DNA from: Streptomyces sp. NRRL B-24085
GTDB taxonomy: Bacteria; Actinomycetota; Actinomycetes; Streptomycetales; Streptomycetaceae
Length of the DNA: 40,016 nucleotides
Reading direction: 5' to 3'
Assembly (NCBI RefSeq): GCF_001282115.1
Contig: NZ_LJBR01000137.1
Span: forward strand, 1-40,016
The notes below the pieces were generated by a model. The model ran no database searches, was not told where the DNA came from, and saw nothing but the letters and a program-made list of their open reading frames with translations. The first letter of the stretch is position 1, and each line of letters begins with the position of its first letter. The position numbers were made by a program, and so were the translations under genes. Shown one piece after another: positions 14,659 through 23,071 of this stretch.

Positions 14659-14668
14659 CGTTCAGGTC

Positions 14669-14697
14669 TTGTGTCCACTGGAACGCGTTCTTAGCAT
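14669..14697 (+). promoter_or_regulatory. Promoter of the beta-oxidation operon with an operator in its spacer
   Basis: TTGTGT (14669-14674) and TAGCAT (14692-14697) are separated by 17 bp. The spacer contains the perfect palindrome GAACGCGTTC (14681-14690). Extended, it reads TGGAACGCGTTCTT, one base away from the KstR motif TNNAACNNGTTNNA. An operator inside the spacer implies repression by a TetR-family acyl-CoA sensor. The predicted transcript starts near 14704, about 35 nt before the racemase ATG. Confidence 0.6.
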
Positions 14698-14738
14698 CAC
14701 TGGTGTTACATCGGTTGTGTCACGCCAATGGGGGCTGG

Positions 14739-15893
14739 ATGACAACGGCAACGACGCCCGGGCACGGCCCGCTCACCGGCGTGCGCGTGGTCGAGCTGGC
14801 CGGCATCGGGCCCGGCCCGTTCGCCGCCATGCTCCTCGCCGACCTCGGGGCCGACGTCGTCCAGGTGTCCCGCCCGGGCGGCGCCGCCCTCTCGATCGAC
14901 CCCGGCCACGACCTCACCAACCGCAACAAGCGCTCGGTGATCGTCGACCTCAAGGCCCCCGGGGGACCCGCGCGCGTGCTCGACCTCGCCGCCCGCGCCG
15001 ACATCCTGATCGAGGGCAACCGCCCCGGTGTCGCCGAGCGCCTGGGCGTCGGCCCCGAGGACTGCCACGCCCGCAACCCCGCCCTCGTCTACGGCCGGAT
15101 GACCGGCTGGGGCCAGGAGGGACCGCTGGCCCAGCGCGCCGGGCACGACATCGACTACATCGCGCTCACCGGCACCCTCGGCATGATCGGCGAACCGGGC
15201 CGCCCCCCGGCCGTCCCCGCCAACCTCCTCGGCGACTACGCGGGCGGCTCCCTCTACCTCGTCGTCGGCGTCCTCGCCGCCCTGCACCACGCGCGGGCGA
15301 CCGGCACCGGCCAGGTCGTCGACGCCGCCATCGTCGACGGCACCTCCCACCTGTCCGCGATGATCCACGCCATGACCGCGGCCGGCGGCTGGCAGGACCG
15401 GCGCGGCGCCAACCTCCTCGACGGCGGCTGCCCGTACTACGGCACCTACGAGACCGCCGACGGCAAGTACATGGCGGTCGGCGCGCTCGAGCCGCAGTTC
15501 TACGACCTCTTCCTCGACCTGCTCGGCCTCCCGGACTTCGCGGACGCCCGCAAGGACTGGACCCGCTGGGGCGACCTGCGCGAGGCGGTCGCGGCCCGCT
15601 TCCGCAGCCGTACCCGAGACGAGTGGGCGGCCGTCTTCGAGGGCACCGACGCGTGCGTGGCGCCCGTCCTGTCGCTGCGGGAGGCCCCCGACCACCCGCA
15701 CCTCGCCGCCCGCGGCACCTTCACCGACCACGGTGGCATCACCCAGCCCGCGCCCGCGCCCCGGTTCTCCGCGACCCCCACGGCCGTCCGTACCGGACCC
15801 GCCCGGGCCGGCGCCGACACCGCCGAGGTGGCACGGGACTGGGACGTGCCGGACCTCGTGAAAGACCAGGAACTCCGGAAAGGCCCCGAATGA
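14739..15893 (+). CDS. Alpha-methylacyl-CoA racemase (family III CoA-transferase)
   Basis: This 384-aa member of the CaiB/BaiF fold closely resembles M. tuberculosis MCR. Shared segments are LTGVRVVELAGIGPGPFAAM, GRMTGWGQEGPLAQRAGHDI, VDAAIVDGTSHLSAM, GANLLDGGCPYYGTYE and DACVAPVLSLREAP. Catalytic H136 and D166 are 30 residues apart, as H126/D156 are in MCR. The enzyme interconverts (R)- and (S)-2-methylacyl-CoA so that branched chains can enter beta-oxidation, which uses the (S) form. The ATG at 14739 sits behind a G-rich Shine-Dalgarno region; an in-frame upstream start at 14703 would overlap the predicted transcription start. First gene of the four-gene operon; its stop codon overlaps the next start (ATGA). 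Confidence 0.9.
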   Translation: MTTATTPGHGPLTGVRVVELAGIGPGPFAAMLLADLGADVVQVSRPGGAALSIDPGHDLTNRNKRSVIVDLKAPGGPARVLDLAARADILIEGNRPGVAERLGVGPEDCHARNPALVYGRMTGWGQEGPLAQRAGHDIDYIALTGTLGMIGEPGRPPAVPANLLGDYAGGSLYLVVGVLAALHHARATGTGQVVDAAIVDGTSHLSAMIHAMTAAGGWQDRRGANLLDGGCPYYGTYETADGKYMAVGALEPQFYDLFLDLLGLPDFADARKDWTRWGDLREAVAARFRSRTRDEWAAVFEGTDACVAPVLSLREAPDHPHLAARGTFTDHGGITQPAPAPRFSATPTAVRTGPARAGADTAEVARDWDVPDLVKDQELRKGPE

Positions 15894-17032
15894 AGCGGCA
15901 GCTGTTCGCCCCCGAGCACGACGCGTTCCGCGAGACCGTGCGCGCCTTCCTGGCCAGGGAGGTCCTGCCGCACTACGCGCAGTGGGAGAAGGACGGCATC
16001 GTCTCCCGCGAGGCCTGGCGGGCGGCCGGCAAGCAGGGCCTGCTCGGGCTCGCCGTGCCCGAGGAGTTCGGGGGCGGCGGCACCACCGACTTCCGCTACG
16101 CCACCGTCCTGGCCGAGGAGTTCACGCGTGCGGGCACTCCGGGACTCGCCCTGGGCCTGCACAACGACGTCATCGGCCCCTACCTCACCGGCCTCGCCAC
16201 CGAGGAGCAGAAGCGCCGCTGGCTGCCCGGCTTCTGCGACGGCTCGCTGATCACCGCCATCGCCATGACCGAGCCCGGCGCGGGCTCCGACCTCCAGGGC
16301 ATCCGCACCAACGCGGAGGACCGCGGCGACCACTGGGTGCTGAACGGCTCCAAGACCTTCATCTCCAACGGCATCCTCGCCGACCTGGTGATCGTCGTCG
16401 CGAAGACCACCCCCGAGGGCGGCTCCCGCGGACTGTCGCTGCTGGTCGTCGAGCGCGGCACGGCGGGCTTCGAACGCGGCCGCAACCTCGACAAGATCGG
16501 CCAGAAGGCCCAGGACACGGCCGAGCTGTTCTTCCACGACGTGCGCGTGCCCAAGGAGAACCTCCTGGGAGAGCACAACGGCGCCTTCGGGCACCTGATG
16601 ACCAACCTCGCCCAGGAGCGCCTGAGCATCGCCGTCTCCGCGATCGCCGCCGCCGAACACCTCCTGGAGATCACCACCGCGTACGTCAAGGAGCGCGAGG
16701 CCTTCGGCCGGCCGCTCGCCACCAAGCAGCACATCCGGTTCGAGATAGCCGAGATGGCCACGGAGTGCGCCGTCACCCGGACGTTCGTCGACCGCTGCGT
16801 CGAGGACCACTCCGACGGGGGACTGGACGCCGTCCACGCCTCCATGGCCAAGTGGTGGGCGACCGAGCTCCAGAAGCGGGTCGCCGACCGCTGCCTGCAA
16901 CTGCACGGCGGCTACGGCTACATGAGCGAGTACCCGGTCGCGCGGGCCTTCACCGACGGCCGGATCCAGACCATCTACGGCGGCACGACCGAGATCATGA
17001 AAGAGATCATCGGCCGTTCCCTGCTGAGCTGA
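15890..17032 (+). CDS. Acyl-CoA dehydrogenase (long-chain/isovaleryl type active site)
   Basis: This 380-aa FAD flavoprotein catalyses the first step of beta-oxidation, passing electrons to an electron-transfer flavoprotein. Family segments are AIAMTEPGAGSDLQGIRT (about 123-140), FISNG, KIGQKAQDTAELFF and LQLHGGYGYMSEYPVAR. The C-terminal signature reads TIYGGTTEIMKEIIGR. The usual catalytic glutamate before GT is glycine here, as in LCAD and isovaleryl-CoA dehydrogenases. The base is instead expected at E243 in AQERLS, equivalent to E254/E261 of those enzymes. That places it in the long- or branched-chain clade and fits the racemase partner. The start overlaps the racemase stop (ATGA), implying translational coupling. 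Confidence 0.92.
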   Translation: MKRQLFAPEHDAFRETVRAFLAREVLPHYAQWEKDGIVSREAWRAAGKQGLLGLAVPEEFGGGGTTDFRYATVLAEEFTRAGTPGLALGLHNDVIGPYLTGLATEEQKRRWLPGFCDGSLITAIAMTEPGAGSDLQGIRTNAEDRGDHWVLNGSKTFISNGILADLVIVVAKTTPEGGSRGLSLLVVERGTAGFERGRNLDKIGQKAQDTAELFFHDVRVPKENLLGEHNGAFGHLMTNLAQERLSIAVSAIAAAEHLLEITTAYVKEREAFGRPLATKQHIRFEIAEMATECAVTRTFVDRCVEDHSDGGLDAVHASMAKWWATELQKRVADRCLQLHGGYGYMSEYPVARAFTDGRIQTIYGGTTEIMKEIIGRSLLS

Positions 17033-17053
17033 CCCTCATTGAAAGGCTTCCCC

Positions 17054-18268
17054 GTGAGCACCGAAGCGTACGTGTACGACGCGATCCGCACCCCGCGCGG
17101 CCGCGGCAAGGCGAACGGCGCCCTGCACGGCACCAAGCCCATCGACCTGGTCGTGGGACTCATCCACGAGATCCGGGCCCGCTTTCCGGACCTGGACCCG
17201 GCGGCGGTCGACGACATCGTGCTCGGTGTCGTCGGGCCGGTCGGCGACCAGGGCTCCGACATCGCCCGGATCGCCGCGATCGCCGCGGGCCTGCCGGACA
17301 CGGTCGCGGGCGTGCAGGAGAACCGCTTCTGTGCCTCCGGCTTGGAGGCCGTCAACATGGCCGCCGCCAAGGTCCGTTCGGGCTGGGAGGACCTGGTCCT
17401 CGCGGGCGGTGTCGAGTCGATGTCCCGGGTGCCGATGGCCTCCGACGGCGGGGCCTGGTTCAACGACCCGATGACGAACCTGGCCGTGAACTTCGTGCCG
17501 CAGGGCATCGGCGCCGACCTGATCGCGACGATCGAGGGCTTCTCGCGGCGTGACGTCGACGAGTACGCCGCTCTCAGCCAGGAGCGCGCGGCGACGGCCT
17601 GGAAGGAGGGCCGCTTCGACCGCTCGGTCGTTCCGGTCAGGGACCGCAGTGGCCTCATCGTCCTGGACCACGACGAGCACCTGCGCCCGGGTACGACCGC
17701 CGACTCCCTCGCCAGGCTGAAGCCGTCCTTCGCGGACATCGGCGACCTGGGTGGCTTCGACGCCGTGGCCCTGCAGAAGTACCACTGGGTCGAGAAGATC
17801 GACCACGTCCACCACGCGGGCAACTCCTCCGGCATCGTGGACGGCGCCTCGCTGGTCGCGATCGGCTCCAAGGAGGTCGGCGAGCGCTACGGCCTCACCC
17901 CGCGCGCGCGGATCGTCTCCGCGGCCGTCTCCGGCTCCGAGCCCACCATCATGCTCACCGGCCCCGCGCCCGCCACCCGCAAGGCGCTCGCCAGGGCCGG
18001 CCTGACCATCGACGACATCGACCTCGTGGAGATCAACGAGGCCTTCGCGGCGGTCGTCCTGCGCTTCGTGAAGGACATGGGCCTCTCGCTGGACAAGGTC
18101 AACGTCAACGGCGGCGCGATCGCGCTGGGCCACCCGCTCGGCGCGACCGGCGCCATGATCCTGGGCAGCCTGATCGACGAACTGGAGCGCCAGGACAAGC
18201 GGTACGGCCTGGCCACGCTGTGTGTCGGCGGCGGCATGGGCATCGCCACCGTCGTCGAGCGCATCTGA
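17054..18268 (+). CDS. fadA: Acetyl-CoA C-acyltransferase (thiolase, FadA-type)
   Basis: This 404-aa thiolase cleaves 3-ketoacyl-CoA to acetyl- or propionyl-CoA plus shortened acyl-CoA. All active-site blocks are present: nucleophile C93 in [22 protein letters not shown]360 in [15 protein letters not shown] and C390 in TLCVGGGMG. The length is typical. The GTG at 17054 ([15 protein letters not shown]) is chosen, with GAAAGG 8-9 bases upstream; a TTG at 17039 would add a non-conserved extension. It follows the dehydrogenase by 21 bp and precedes the FadB-type gene by 42 bp. With the latter it probably forms the trifunctional-type complex. Confidence 0.93.
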   Translation: MSTEAYVYDAIRTPRGRGKANGALHGTKPIDLVVGLIHEIRARFPDLDPAAVDDIVLGVVGPVGDQGSDIARIAAIAAGLPDTVAGVQENRFCASGLEAVNMAAAKVRSGWEDLVLAGGVESMSRVPMASDGGAWFNDPMTNLAVNFVPQGIGADLIATIEGFSRRDVDEYAALSQERAATAWKEGRFDRSVVPVRDRSGLIVLDHDEHLRPGTTADSLARLKPSFADIGDLGGFDAVALQKYHWVEKIDHVHHAGNSSGIVDGASLVAIGSKEVGERYGLTPRARIVSAAVSGSEPTIMLTGPAPATRKALARAGLTIDDIDLVEINEAFAAVVLRFVKDMGLSLDKVNVNGGAIALGHPLGATGAMILGSLIDELERQDKRYGLATLCVGGGMGIATVVERI

Positions 18269-18310
18269 CCCCCTCCCACGGATACGACGGATCACACGGA
18301 GCACTTCCAC

Positions 18311-20488
18311 ATGAGCACTCAGTCCACGACCATCCGCTGGGAACAGGACCGCACGGGCGTCGTCACCCTCGTCATCGACGACCCCAACCAGTCCGCGAAC
18401 ACCATGAACCAGGCGTTCCGCGACTCCCTCGCGGTGATCACCGACCGCCTGGAGGCCGAGAAGAACACCATCCGCGGTGTCATCGTCACCTCCGCCAAGA
18501 AGACCTTCTTCGCGGGCGGCGACCTGCGCGACCTGATCCGGGTCACCCCCGAGACCGCGCAGGACCTCTTCGACGGCGGCCTCGCCATCAAGCGCAACCT
18601 GCGCCGCATCGAGACCCTGGGCAAGCCGGTCGTCGCCGCCATCAACGGAGCGGCCCTGGGCGGCGGTTACGAGATCGCCCTGGCCTGCCACCACCGCATC
18701 GCCCTCGACGCCCCCGGCTCCAAGATCGGCTGCCCCGAGGTCACCCTCGGTCTGCTCCCCGGAGGCGGCGGAGTCGTCCGTACGGTCCGCATGCTCGGCA
18801 TCGCCGACGCCCTCCTGAAGGTCCTGCTCCAGGGTACGCAGTACGCCCCGCAACGCGCCCTCCAGAACGGCCTGGTCGACGACGTGGCCGCCACGCAGGA
18901 CGAACTCCTCGCCAAGGCACGCGCGTTCATCGAGGCCAACCCCGAGTCCCAGCAGCCCTGGGACCGGCCGGGCTACCGCATCCCCGGCGGCACGCCCGCC
19001 CATCCGAAGTTCGCGGCGAACCTGCCCGCCTTCCCGGCGAACCTGCGCAAGCAGACCAATGGCGCGCCCTACCCCGCCCCGCGCGCCATCCTCGCGGCCG
19101 CCGTGGAAGGCGCCCAGGTCGACTTCGAGACCGCCCAGGTCATCGAGGCGCGCTACTTCGTCGAGCTGGCGGCCGGCCAGACCTCGAAGAACATGATCCA
19201 GGCGTTCTTCTTCGACCTCCAGGCGGTCAACTCCGGCGCGAACCGCCCCAAGGGAATCGAGCCCCGGCAGGTCCGCAAGGTGGCCGTGCTCGGCGCCGGC
19301 ATGATGGGCGCGGGCATCGCGTACTCGTGCGCCCGCGCGGGCATCGACGTGGTCCTCAAGGACGTGTCCCCGCAGGCGGCGGCCAAGGGCAAGGCCTACT
19401 CGGAGAAGCTCTGCGCGAAGGCGGTGTCCCGGGGCCGTACGACAAAGGAGAAGGCGGACGCGCTCCTGGCCCGCATCACCCCGACGGCAGACCCCCAGGA
19501 CCTCGCCGGCTGTGACGCGGTCATCGAGGCGGTCTTCGAGGACACGGCGCTGAAGCACAAGGTCTTCCAGGAGATCCAGCACATCGTCGAGCCGGACGCG
19601 CTGCTGTGCTCCAACACCTCGACCCTGCCGATCACCGCGCTCGCCGAAGGCGTGGAACGCCAGGACGACTTCATCGGCCTGCACTTCTTCTCGCCGGTCG
19701 ACAAGATGCCCCTGGTCGAGATCATCAAGGGCGAGCGCACAGGCGAGGAAGCCCTCGCGAGGGCCTTCGACCTGGTCCGGCAGATCAAGAAGACCCCGAT
19801 CGTCGTCAACGACTCCCGCGGCTTCTTCACCTCCCGCGTGATCGGCCACTTCCTCAACGAGGGCGTCGCGATGGTCGGCGAGGGCATCGAGCCCGCGTCG
19901 ATCGAACAGGCGGCGGCGCAGGCCGGCTACCCGGCGAAGGTGCTGTCCCTGATGGACGAGCTGACGCTGACGCTCCCGCGCAAGATCCGCAAGGAGACCC
20001 GGCAGGCGGTCGAGGAGGCGGGCGGCACCTGGACGCCCCACCCCGCCGAGGCGGTCATCGACCGCATGGTCGACGAGTTCGGCCGCACCGGCCGCAGCGG
20101 GGGCGGCGGCTTCTACGACTACGGCGACGACGGCAAGCGGTCCGCGCTGTGGCCGGGCCTGCGCGAGCACTTCACCCGGCCGGGCTCGGAGATCCCCTTC
20201 GAGGACATGCAGGAACGCATGCTGTTCTCCGAGGCCCTGGACACCGTCCGGCTGCTGGAGGAAGGCGTCCTGACCTCGGTCGCCGACGCCAACATCGGCT
20301 CGATCTTCGGCATCGGCTTCCCCGGCTGGACGGGCGGCGTCCTCCAGTACATCAACGGCTATGAGGGCGGGCTGCCGGGCTTCGTGGCACGCGCGCGTGA
20401 ACTGGCGGACCGGTACGGGGAGCGTTTCACGCCCCCGGCGCTGCTGGTCGAGAAGGCGGAGAACGGCGGCCGTTTCGCGGACGAGTGA
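18311..20488 (+). CDS. fadB: Fatty-acid oxidation multifunctional enzyme (enoyl-CoA hydratase / 3-hydroxyacyl-CoA dehydrogenase)
   Basis: This 725-aa fusion performs hydration and NAD-dependent oxidation in beta-oxidation. The N-terminal crotonase domain (about 1-200) has the oxyanion and catalytic segments INGAALGGGYEIALACHHRI and IGCPEVTLGLLPGGGG. The 3-hydroxyacyl-CoA dehydrogenase NAD-binding domain starts at about 322 (VAVLGAGMMGAGIAY) and contains CSNTSTLPIT and the catalytic-histidine segment GLHFFSPVDKMPLVEII. The C-terminal dimerisation domain contains FFTSRVIGHFLNEG. The length equals FadB/HadH-type alpha subunits. GGAG lies before the ATG. Last gene of the operon, ended by the strong hairpin at 20501. 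A 12-bp palindrome, CACGCGCGCGTG, lies near its 3' end. Confidence 0.94.
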   Translation: MSTQSTTIRWEQDRTGVVTLVIDDPNQSANTMNQAFRDSLAVITDRLEAEKNTIRGVIVTSAKKTFFAGGDLRDLIRVTPETAQDLFDGGLAIKRNLRRIETLGKPVVAAINGAALGGGYEIALACHHRIALDAPGSKIGCPEVTLGLLPGGGGVVRTVRMLGIADALLKVLLQGTQYAPQRALQNGLVDDVAATQDELLAKARAFIEANPESQQPWDRPGYRIPGGTPAHPKFAANLPAFPANLRKQTNGAPYPAPRAILAAAVEGAQVDFETAQVIEARYFVELAAGQTSKNMIQAFFFDLQAVNSGANRPKGIEPRQVRKVAVLGAGMMGAGIAYSCARAGIDVVLKDVSPQAAAKGKAYSEKLCAKAVSRGRTTKEKADALLARITPTADPQDLAGCDAVIEAVFEDTALKHKVFQEIQHIVEPDALLCSNTSTLPITALAEGVERQDDFIGLHFFSPVDKMPLVEIIKGERTGEEALARAFDLVRQIKKTPIVVNDSRGFFTSRVIGHFLNEGVAMVGEGIEPASIEQAAAQAGYPAKVLSLMDELTLTLPRKIRKETRQAVEEAGGTWTPHPAEAVIDRMVDEFGRTGRSGGGGFYDYGDDGKRSALWPGLREHFTRPGSEIPFEDMQERMLFSEALDTVRLLEEGVLTSVADANIGSIFGIGFPGWTGGVLQYINGYEGGLPGFVARARELADRYGERFTPPALLVEKAENGGRFADE

Positions 20489-20500
20489 CCCGGACGCGGT

Positions 20501-20537
20501 GAACGCCGGGCGGGCGGTGCGGGCCCGCCCGGCGTTC
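20501..20537. terminator. Strong bidirectional terminator between fadB and the MerR gene
   Basis: Perfect 15-bp arms (GAACGCCGGGCGGGC, 20501-20515, and its complement, 20523-20537) enclose a 7-nt loop. The hairpin lies 12 bp after the fadB stop codon and 26 bp beyond the MerR-family stop codon on the other strand, so it can serve both transcripts. Confidence 0.85.
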
Positions 20538-20563
20538 GGGGCGCTGTGCGGACGTCGGGAACG

Positions 20564-21346
20564 TCAGCTCTCCCCGCCCACCTCCGGCACCTCCCGGCCC
20601 ACGCCAGACGTCTCCCTGCCCACGTCAGAGGCCTCCCCGCCCACCTCCGACGTCCACTCCCGCAGTTCCTCCTTCAGGGACCGCTGGAAGGTCGTCAACA
20701 GGGCCTGCACGACCAGGGGTTCCATGTGCGCGGACAGCGACTTCACGTCCCGCGCGGCACGTTCGGCCACCTCGCCCCGGAACAGCTGCGACAACTCGTG
20801 CGCGGCGGCCCGCGAGTGCTCGATGAGCACCTTCCGCGAGGCGAGGATCGCCTCCTGCGACAGCGGGACGTCGAGTAGCCCGACGCCGAGCCGGAGCAAG
20901 CCCAGGTCGACGCGGTAGCCGTCGCCGTCCCGCCGTACGACGTCCATCGCGGCGAGCCGCTCCAGGTCGTCGTCGCTCAGCTCCCGCCCCGCCCGCCGCC
21001 GCAGCTCCTCGCGCGTCACCCGCTCCACGACGTCCGGGGCCCAGGAGGCCACCACGGCCCGGTGGATCGCCAGGTCGTGGTCGCTCAGGTCGGCCGGGAG
21101 CTGCTGCACGTACCGCTCGATCGCCGCCAGCGTCATCCCCTGGTGCTGGAGCTCCTCGATCAGCGCGAGGCGCGCGAGGTGCTCACGGCCGTAGTGACCG
21201 ACCCGGCGCGGACCGATCACCGGCGGCGGCAGCAGTCCTCGCGTGCCGTAGAAGCGGACCGTGCGGACCGTGACCCCGGCCCGCGCGGCCAGCTCGTCGA
21301 CGGTGAGGGTCTGCTCCTCGGCACCGGGGGAGGGGGCGGTCGTCAT
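20564..21346 (-). CDS. MerR-family transcriptional regulator
   Basis: This 260-aa protein has an N-terminal MerR winged helix (about 14-80): LTVDELAARAGVTVRTVRFY, then GLLPPP, then a helix with IEELQHQGMTLAAIERYVQQ. The large C-terminal region is helical and lacks the metal-binding cysteines of classical MerR, so an organic effector is likely. The last 30 residues carry four degenerate heptads of the form VGxExxx. The ATG at 21346 is chosen; the frame stays open upstream but adds no homology. A dyad at 21362-21382 just upstream suggests autoregulation. Being convergent with fadB, it may control beta-oxidation, but that is only positional inference. Confidence 0.87.
   Translation of the reverse strand: MTTAPSPGAEEQTLTVDELAARAGVTVRTVRFYGTRGLLPPPVIGPRRVGHYGREHLARLALIEELQHQGMTLAAIERYVQQLPADLSDHDLAIHRAVVASWAPDVVERVTREELRRRAGRELSDDDLERLAAMDVVRRDGDGYRVDLGLLRLGVGLLDVPLSQEAILASRKVLIEHSRAAAHELSQLFRGEVAERAARDVKSLSAHMEPLVVQALLTTFQRSLKEELREWTSEVGGEASDVGRETSGVGREVPEVGGES
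20570..20653. repeat. Four 21-bp tandem repeats at the 3' end of the MerR gene
   Basis: Units beginning CTCCC at 20570, 20591, 20612 and 20633 repeat with a 21-bp period. On the minus strand they encode the heptads VGGEASD, VGRETSG, VGREVPE and VGGES. The period is in frame, so copy number can vary without disrupting the protein. Confidence 0.75.
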
Positions 21347-21361
21347 GTGCAGCAGTATCGC

Positions 21362-21382
21362 TGTCTCACCACTGCTGTGACA
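21362..21382. promoter_or_regulatory. Dyad upstream of the MerR gene (possible operator)
   Basis: TGTCTCA (21362-21368) and TGTGACA (21376-21382) are inverted with one mismatch and a 7-bp centre. The dyad lies 16 bp before the MerR ATG, in the expected promoter zone. MerR proteins bind dyads in promoter spacers, hence the suggestion of autoregulation. Confidence 0.4.
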
Positions 21383-21565
21383 CCCGGTCGGCGGTCCCGC
21401 TCCGATCATGTGAGATGCGCCCTGCTGTGACGTCCGCCATCGCGTGCCGAGCCGTTTCCGGGGAAGGTGGCCCTTGGCCTGTGCCTTTCACGAAGAGGTA
21501 CGGGCCGACGCACGTCCGGACACCCGAGCGGAACCCGCCGGGGCGCACCAGAGAGTGGAACCACC

Positions 21566-23032
21566 GTGAGCAAGGACGCCGTGCAATCGGCACAGGCCGC
21601 TTCCCGCACCGACGTGGCCCAGGTGCCCGCCGACGCGGGCGACGCCGGGTACAGCAAGGACCTCAAGGCCCGCCATGTCAACATGATCGCCATCGGCGGC
21701 GCGATCGGCACCGGCCTCTTCCTGGGCGCGGGCGGACGCCTCCACACGGCGGGACCGGCGCTGGCACTGGCCTACCTGGTCTGCGGGATCTTCGCCTTCT
21801 TCGTCGTCCGGGCCCTGGGCGAGCTGGTCCTCTACCGCCCCTCCTCGGGCTCCTTCGTGTCGTACGCGCGCGAGTTCCTCGGGGAGAAGGGCGCGTACGT
21901 CGCCGGCTGGATGTACTTCCTGAACTGGTCGACGACCGGCATCGCCGACATCACCGCGATCGCGCTCTACACGCACTACTGGAGCCTGTTCACCGACATC
22001 CCCCAGTGGACGCTGGCCCTCATCGCTCTCGCGGTGGTCCTCGCGGTGAACCTGATCTCGGTGAAGATCTTCGGCGAGATGGAGTTCTGGTTCGCGATCA
22101 TCAAGGTCGCCACGCTCGTCGGCTTCATGCTGATCGGCATCTTCCTGCTGGCCACGCAGCACGAGGTGGGCGGCGGCACACCCGGCCCGAGCGTGATCAC
22201 CGACAACGGCGGAGTCTTCCCGCACGGCGTGATGCCGGTCGTCCTCGTCATGCAGGGCGTGATCTTCGCGTACGCCGCCCTCGAACTGGTCGGTGTCGCG
22301 GCGGGCGAGACCGCGGAGCCGGAGAAGGTCGTCCCGCGCGCGGTGAACTCGATCATGTGGCGGGTGGGCCTGTTCTACGTCGGCTCGGTCGTCCTGCTCG
22401 CCCTGCTCCTGCCGGGCTCGGTGTACTCCGCCGACGAGAGCCCCTTCGTCACCGTCCTGTCGAAGATCGGGGTCCCGGCGGCCGGTGACGTGATGAACCT
22501 GGTCGTCCTGACGGCGGCGATGTCCTCGCTGAACTCCGGCCTGTACTCCACGGGCCGCATCCTGCGCTCGATGGCGACGGCGGGTTCGGCGCCGAGGTTC
22601 ACGGCCCGGATGAACCGCAGCCAGGTCCCCTACGGCGGCATCCTCCTCACCTGCGCGGTCTGCGTCCTCGGCGTGGGCCTGAACTACCTCATGCCGAGCC
22701 AGGCCTTCGAGATCGTGCTGAACGTCGCCTCCCTCGGCATCATCAGCACCTGGGTGATCATCATGATCTGCCACCTGGTCTTCGTCCGCCGCGCCCGCTC
22801 GGGCCTGGTCACCCGCCCCTCCTTCCGCCTCCCGTTCAGCCCGGTCACCGAGATCACCACGATCGCCTTCCTGCTGGCCTGCCTCGGCATGATGTGGAAC
22901 GACCCCGAGGTCGGCCGGAAGACACTCCTGCTGATCCCCCTCATCGCGGTCCTGCTGGTGGCCGGCTGGTTCGGCGTCCGCCGCAGGGTCCAGCACACGA
23001 CGGACCAGGAACTGACCGACTTCACGAGCTGA
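21566..23032 (+). CDS. APC-superfamily amino-acid permease (AnsP/GABA-permease-like)
   Basis: This 488-aa integral membrane transporter of the amino acid transporter family has twelve predicted helices. It opens with a short cytosolic tail and the family signature [20 protein letters not shown]. Conserved features are [17 protein letters not shown] (helix 2-3), [15 protein letters not shown] (helix 6) and [18 protein letters not shown] (helix 8). The resemblance is to L-asparagine/GABA/cycloserine-type permeases; the substrate is not certain. It works by proton symport (family knowledge). The GTG at 21566 is chosen because the longer open frame (from 21467) adds an atypical segment. It precedes the macrodomain gene by 39 bp, but that gene has its own promoter. 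Confidence 0.88.
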   Translation: MSKDAVQSAQAASRTDVAQVPADAGDAGYSKDLKARHVNMIAIGGAIGTGLFLGAGGRLHTAGPALALAYLVCGIFAFFVVRALGELVLYRPSSGSFVSYAREFLGEKGAYVAGWMYFLNWSTTGIADITAIALYTHYWSLFTDIPQWTLALIALAVVLAVNLISVKIFGEMEFWFAIIKVATLVGFMLIGIFLLATQHEVGGGTPGPSVITDNGGVFPHGVMPVVLVMQGVIFAYAALELVGVAAGETAEPEKVVPRAVNSIMWRVGLFYVGSVVLLALLLPGSVYSADESPFVTVLSKIGVPAAGDVMNLVVLTAAMSSLNSGLYSTGRILRSMATAGSAPRFTARMNRSQVPYGGILLTCAVCVLGVGLNYLMPSQAFEIVLNVASLGIISTWVIIMICHLVFVRRARSGLVTRPSFRLPFSPVTEITTIAFLLACLGMMWNDPEVGRKTLLLIPLIAVLLVAGWFGVRRRVQHTTDQELTDFTS

Positions 23033-23042
23033 CCGGGGGCCA

Positions 23043-23065
23043 CTGTCAGTGGTGGCCTTTACGGT
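23043..23065 (+). promoter_or_regulatory. RecA-NDp DNA-damage promoter of the macrodomain gene, leaderless
   Basis: CTGTCAGTG (23043-23051), 8 bases and TACGGT (23060-23065) match TTGTCRGTG-N8-TANNNT at every position but the first. TACGGT ends 6 bases before the ATG at 23072, so the mRNA is expected to be leaderless. From memory, the S. coelicolor orthologue SCO6735 is reported to have this promoter class, which independently supports both the promoter and the start codon. Confidence 0.8.
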
Positions 23066-23071
23066 GGCGTC

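Noticed and set aside
17036..20170. A minus-strand open frame of 1044 codons opposite the thiolase and FadB genes.
   Set aside because: It is rich in V, A, G, D, R and L in the manner of antisense GC3-biased frames, has no recognisable domain, and lies exactly opposite two certain genes.
21467..21565. Longer start for the amino-acid permease.
   Set aside because: The extra 33 residues (from 21467) are arginine/glycine-rich and unlike permease N-termini; the GTG at 21566 gives a normal cytosolic tail.
22198..22206. A perfect TTGTCGGTG on the minus strand inside the permease gene.
   Set aside because: No TANNNT follows after 8 bases and no gene lies downstream in that direction.
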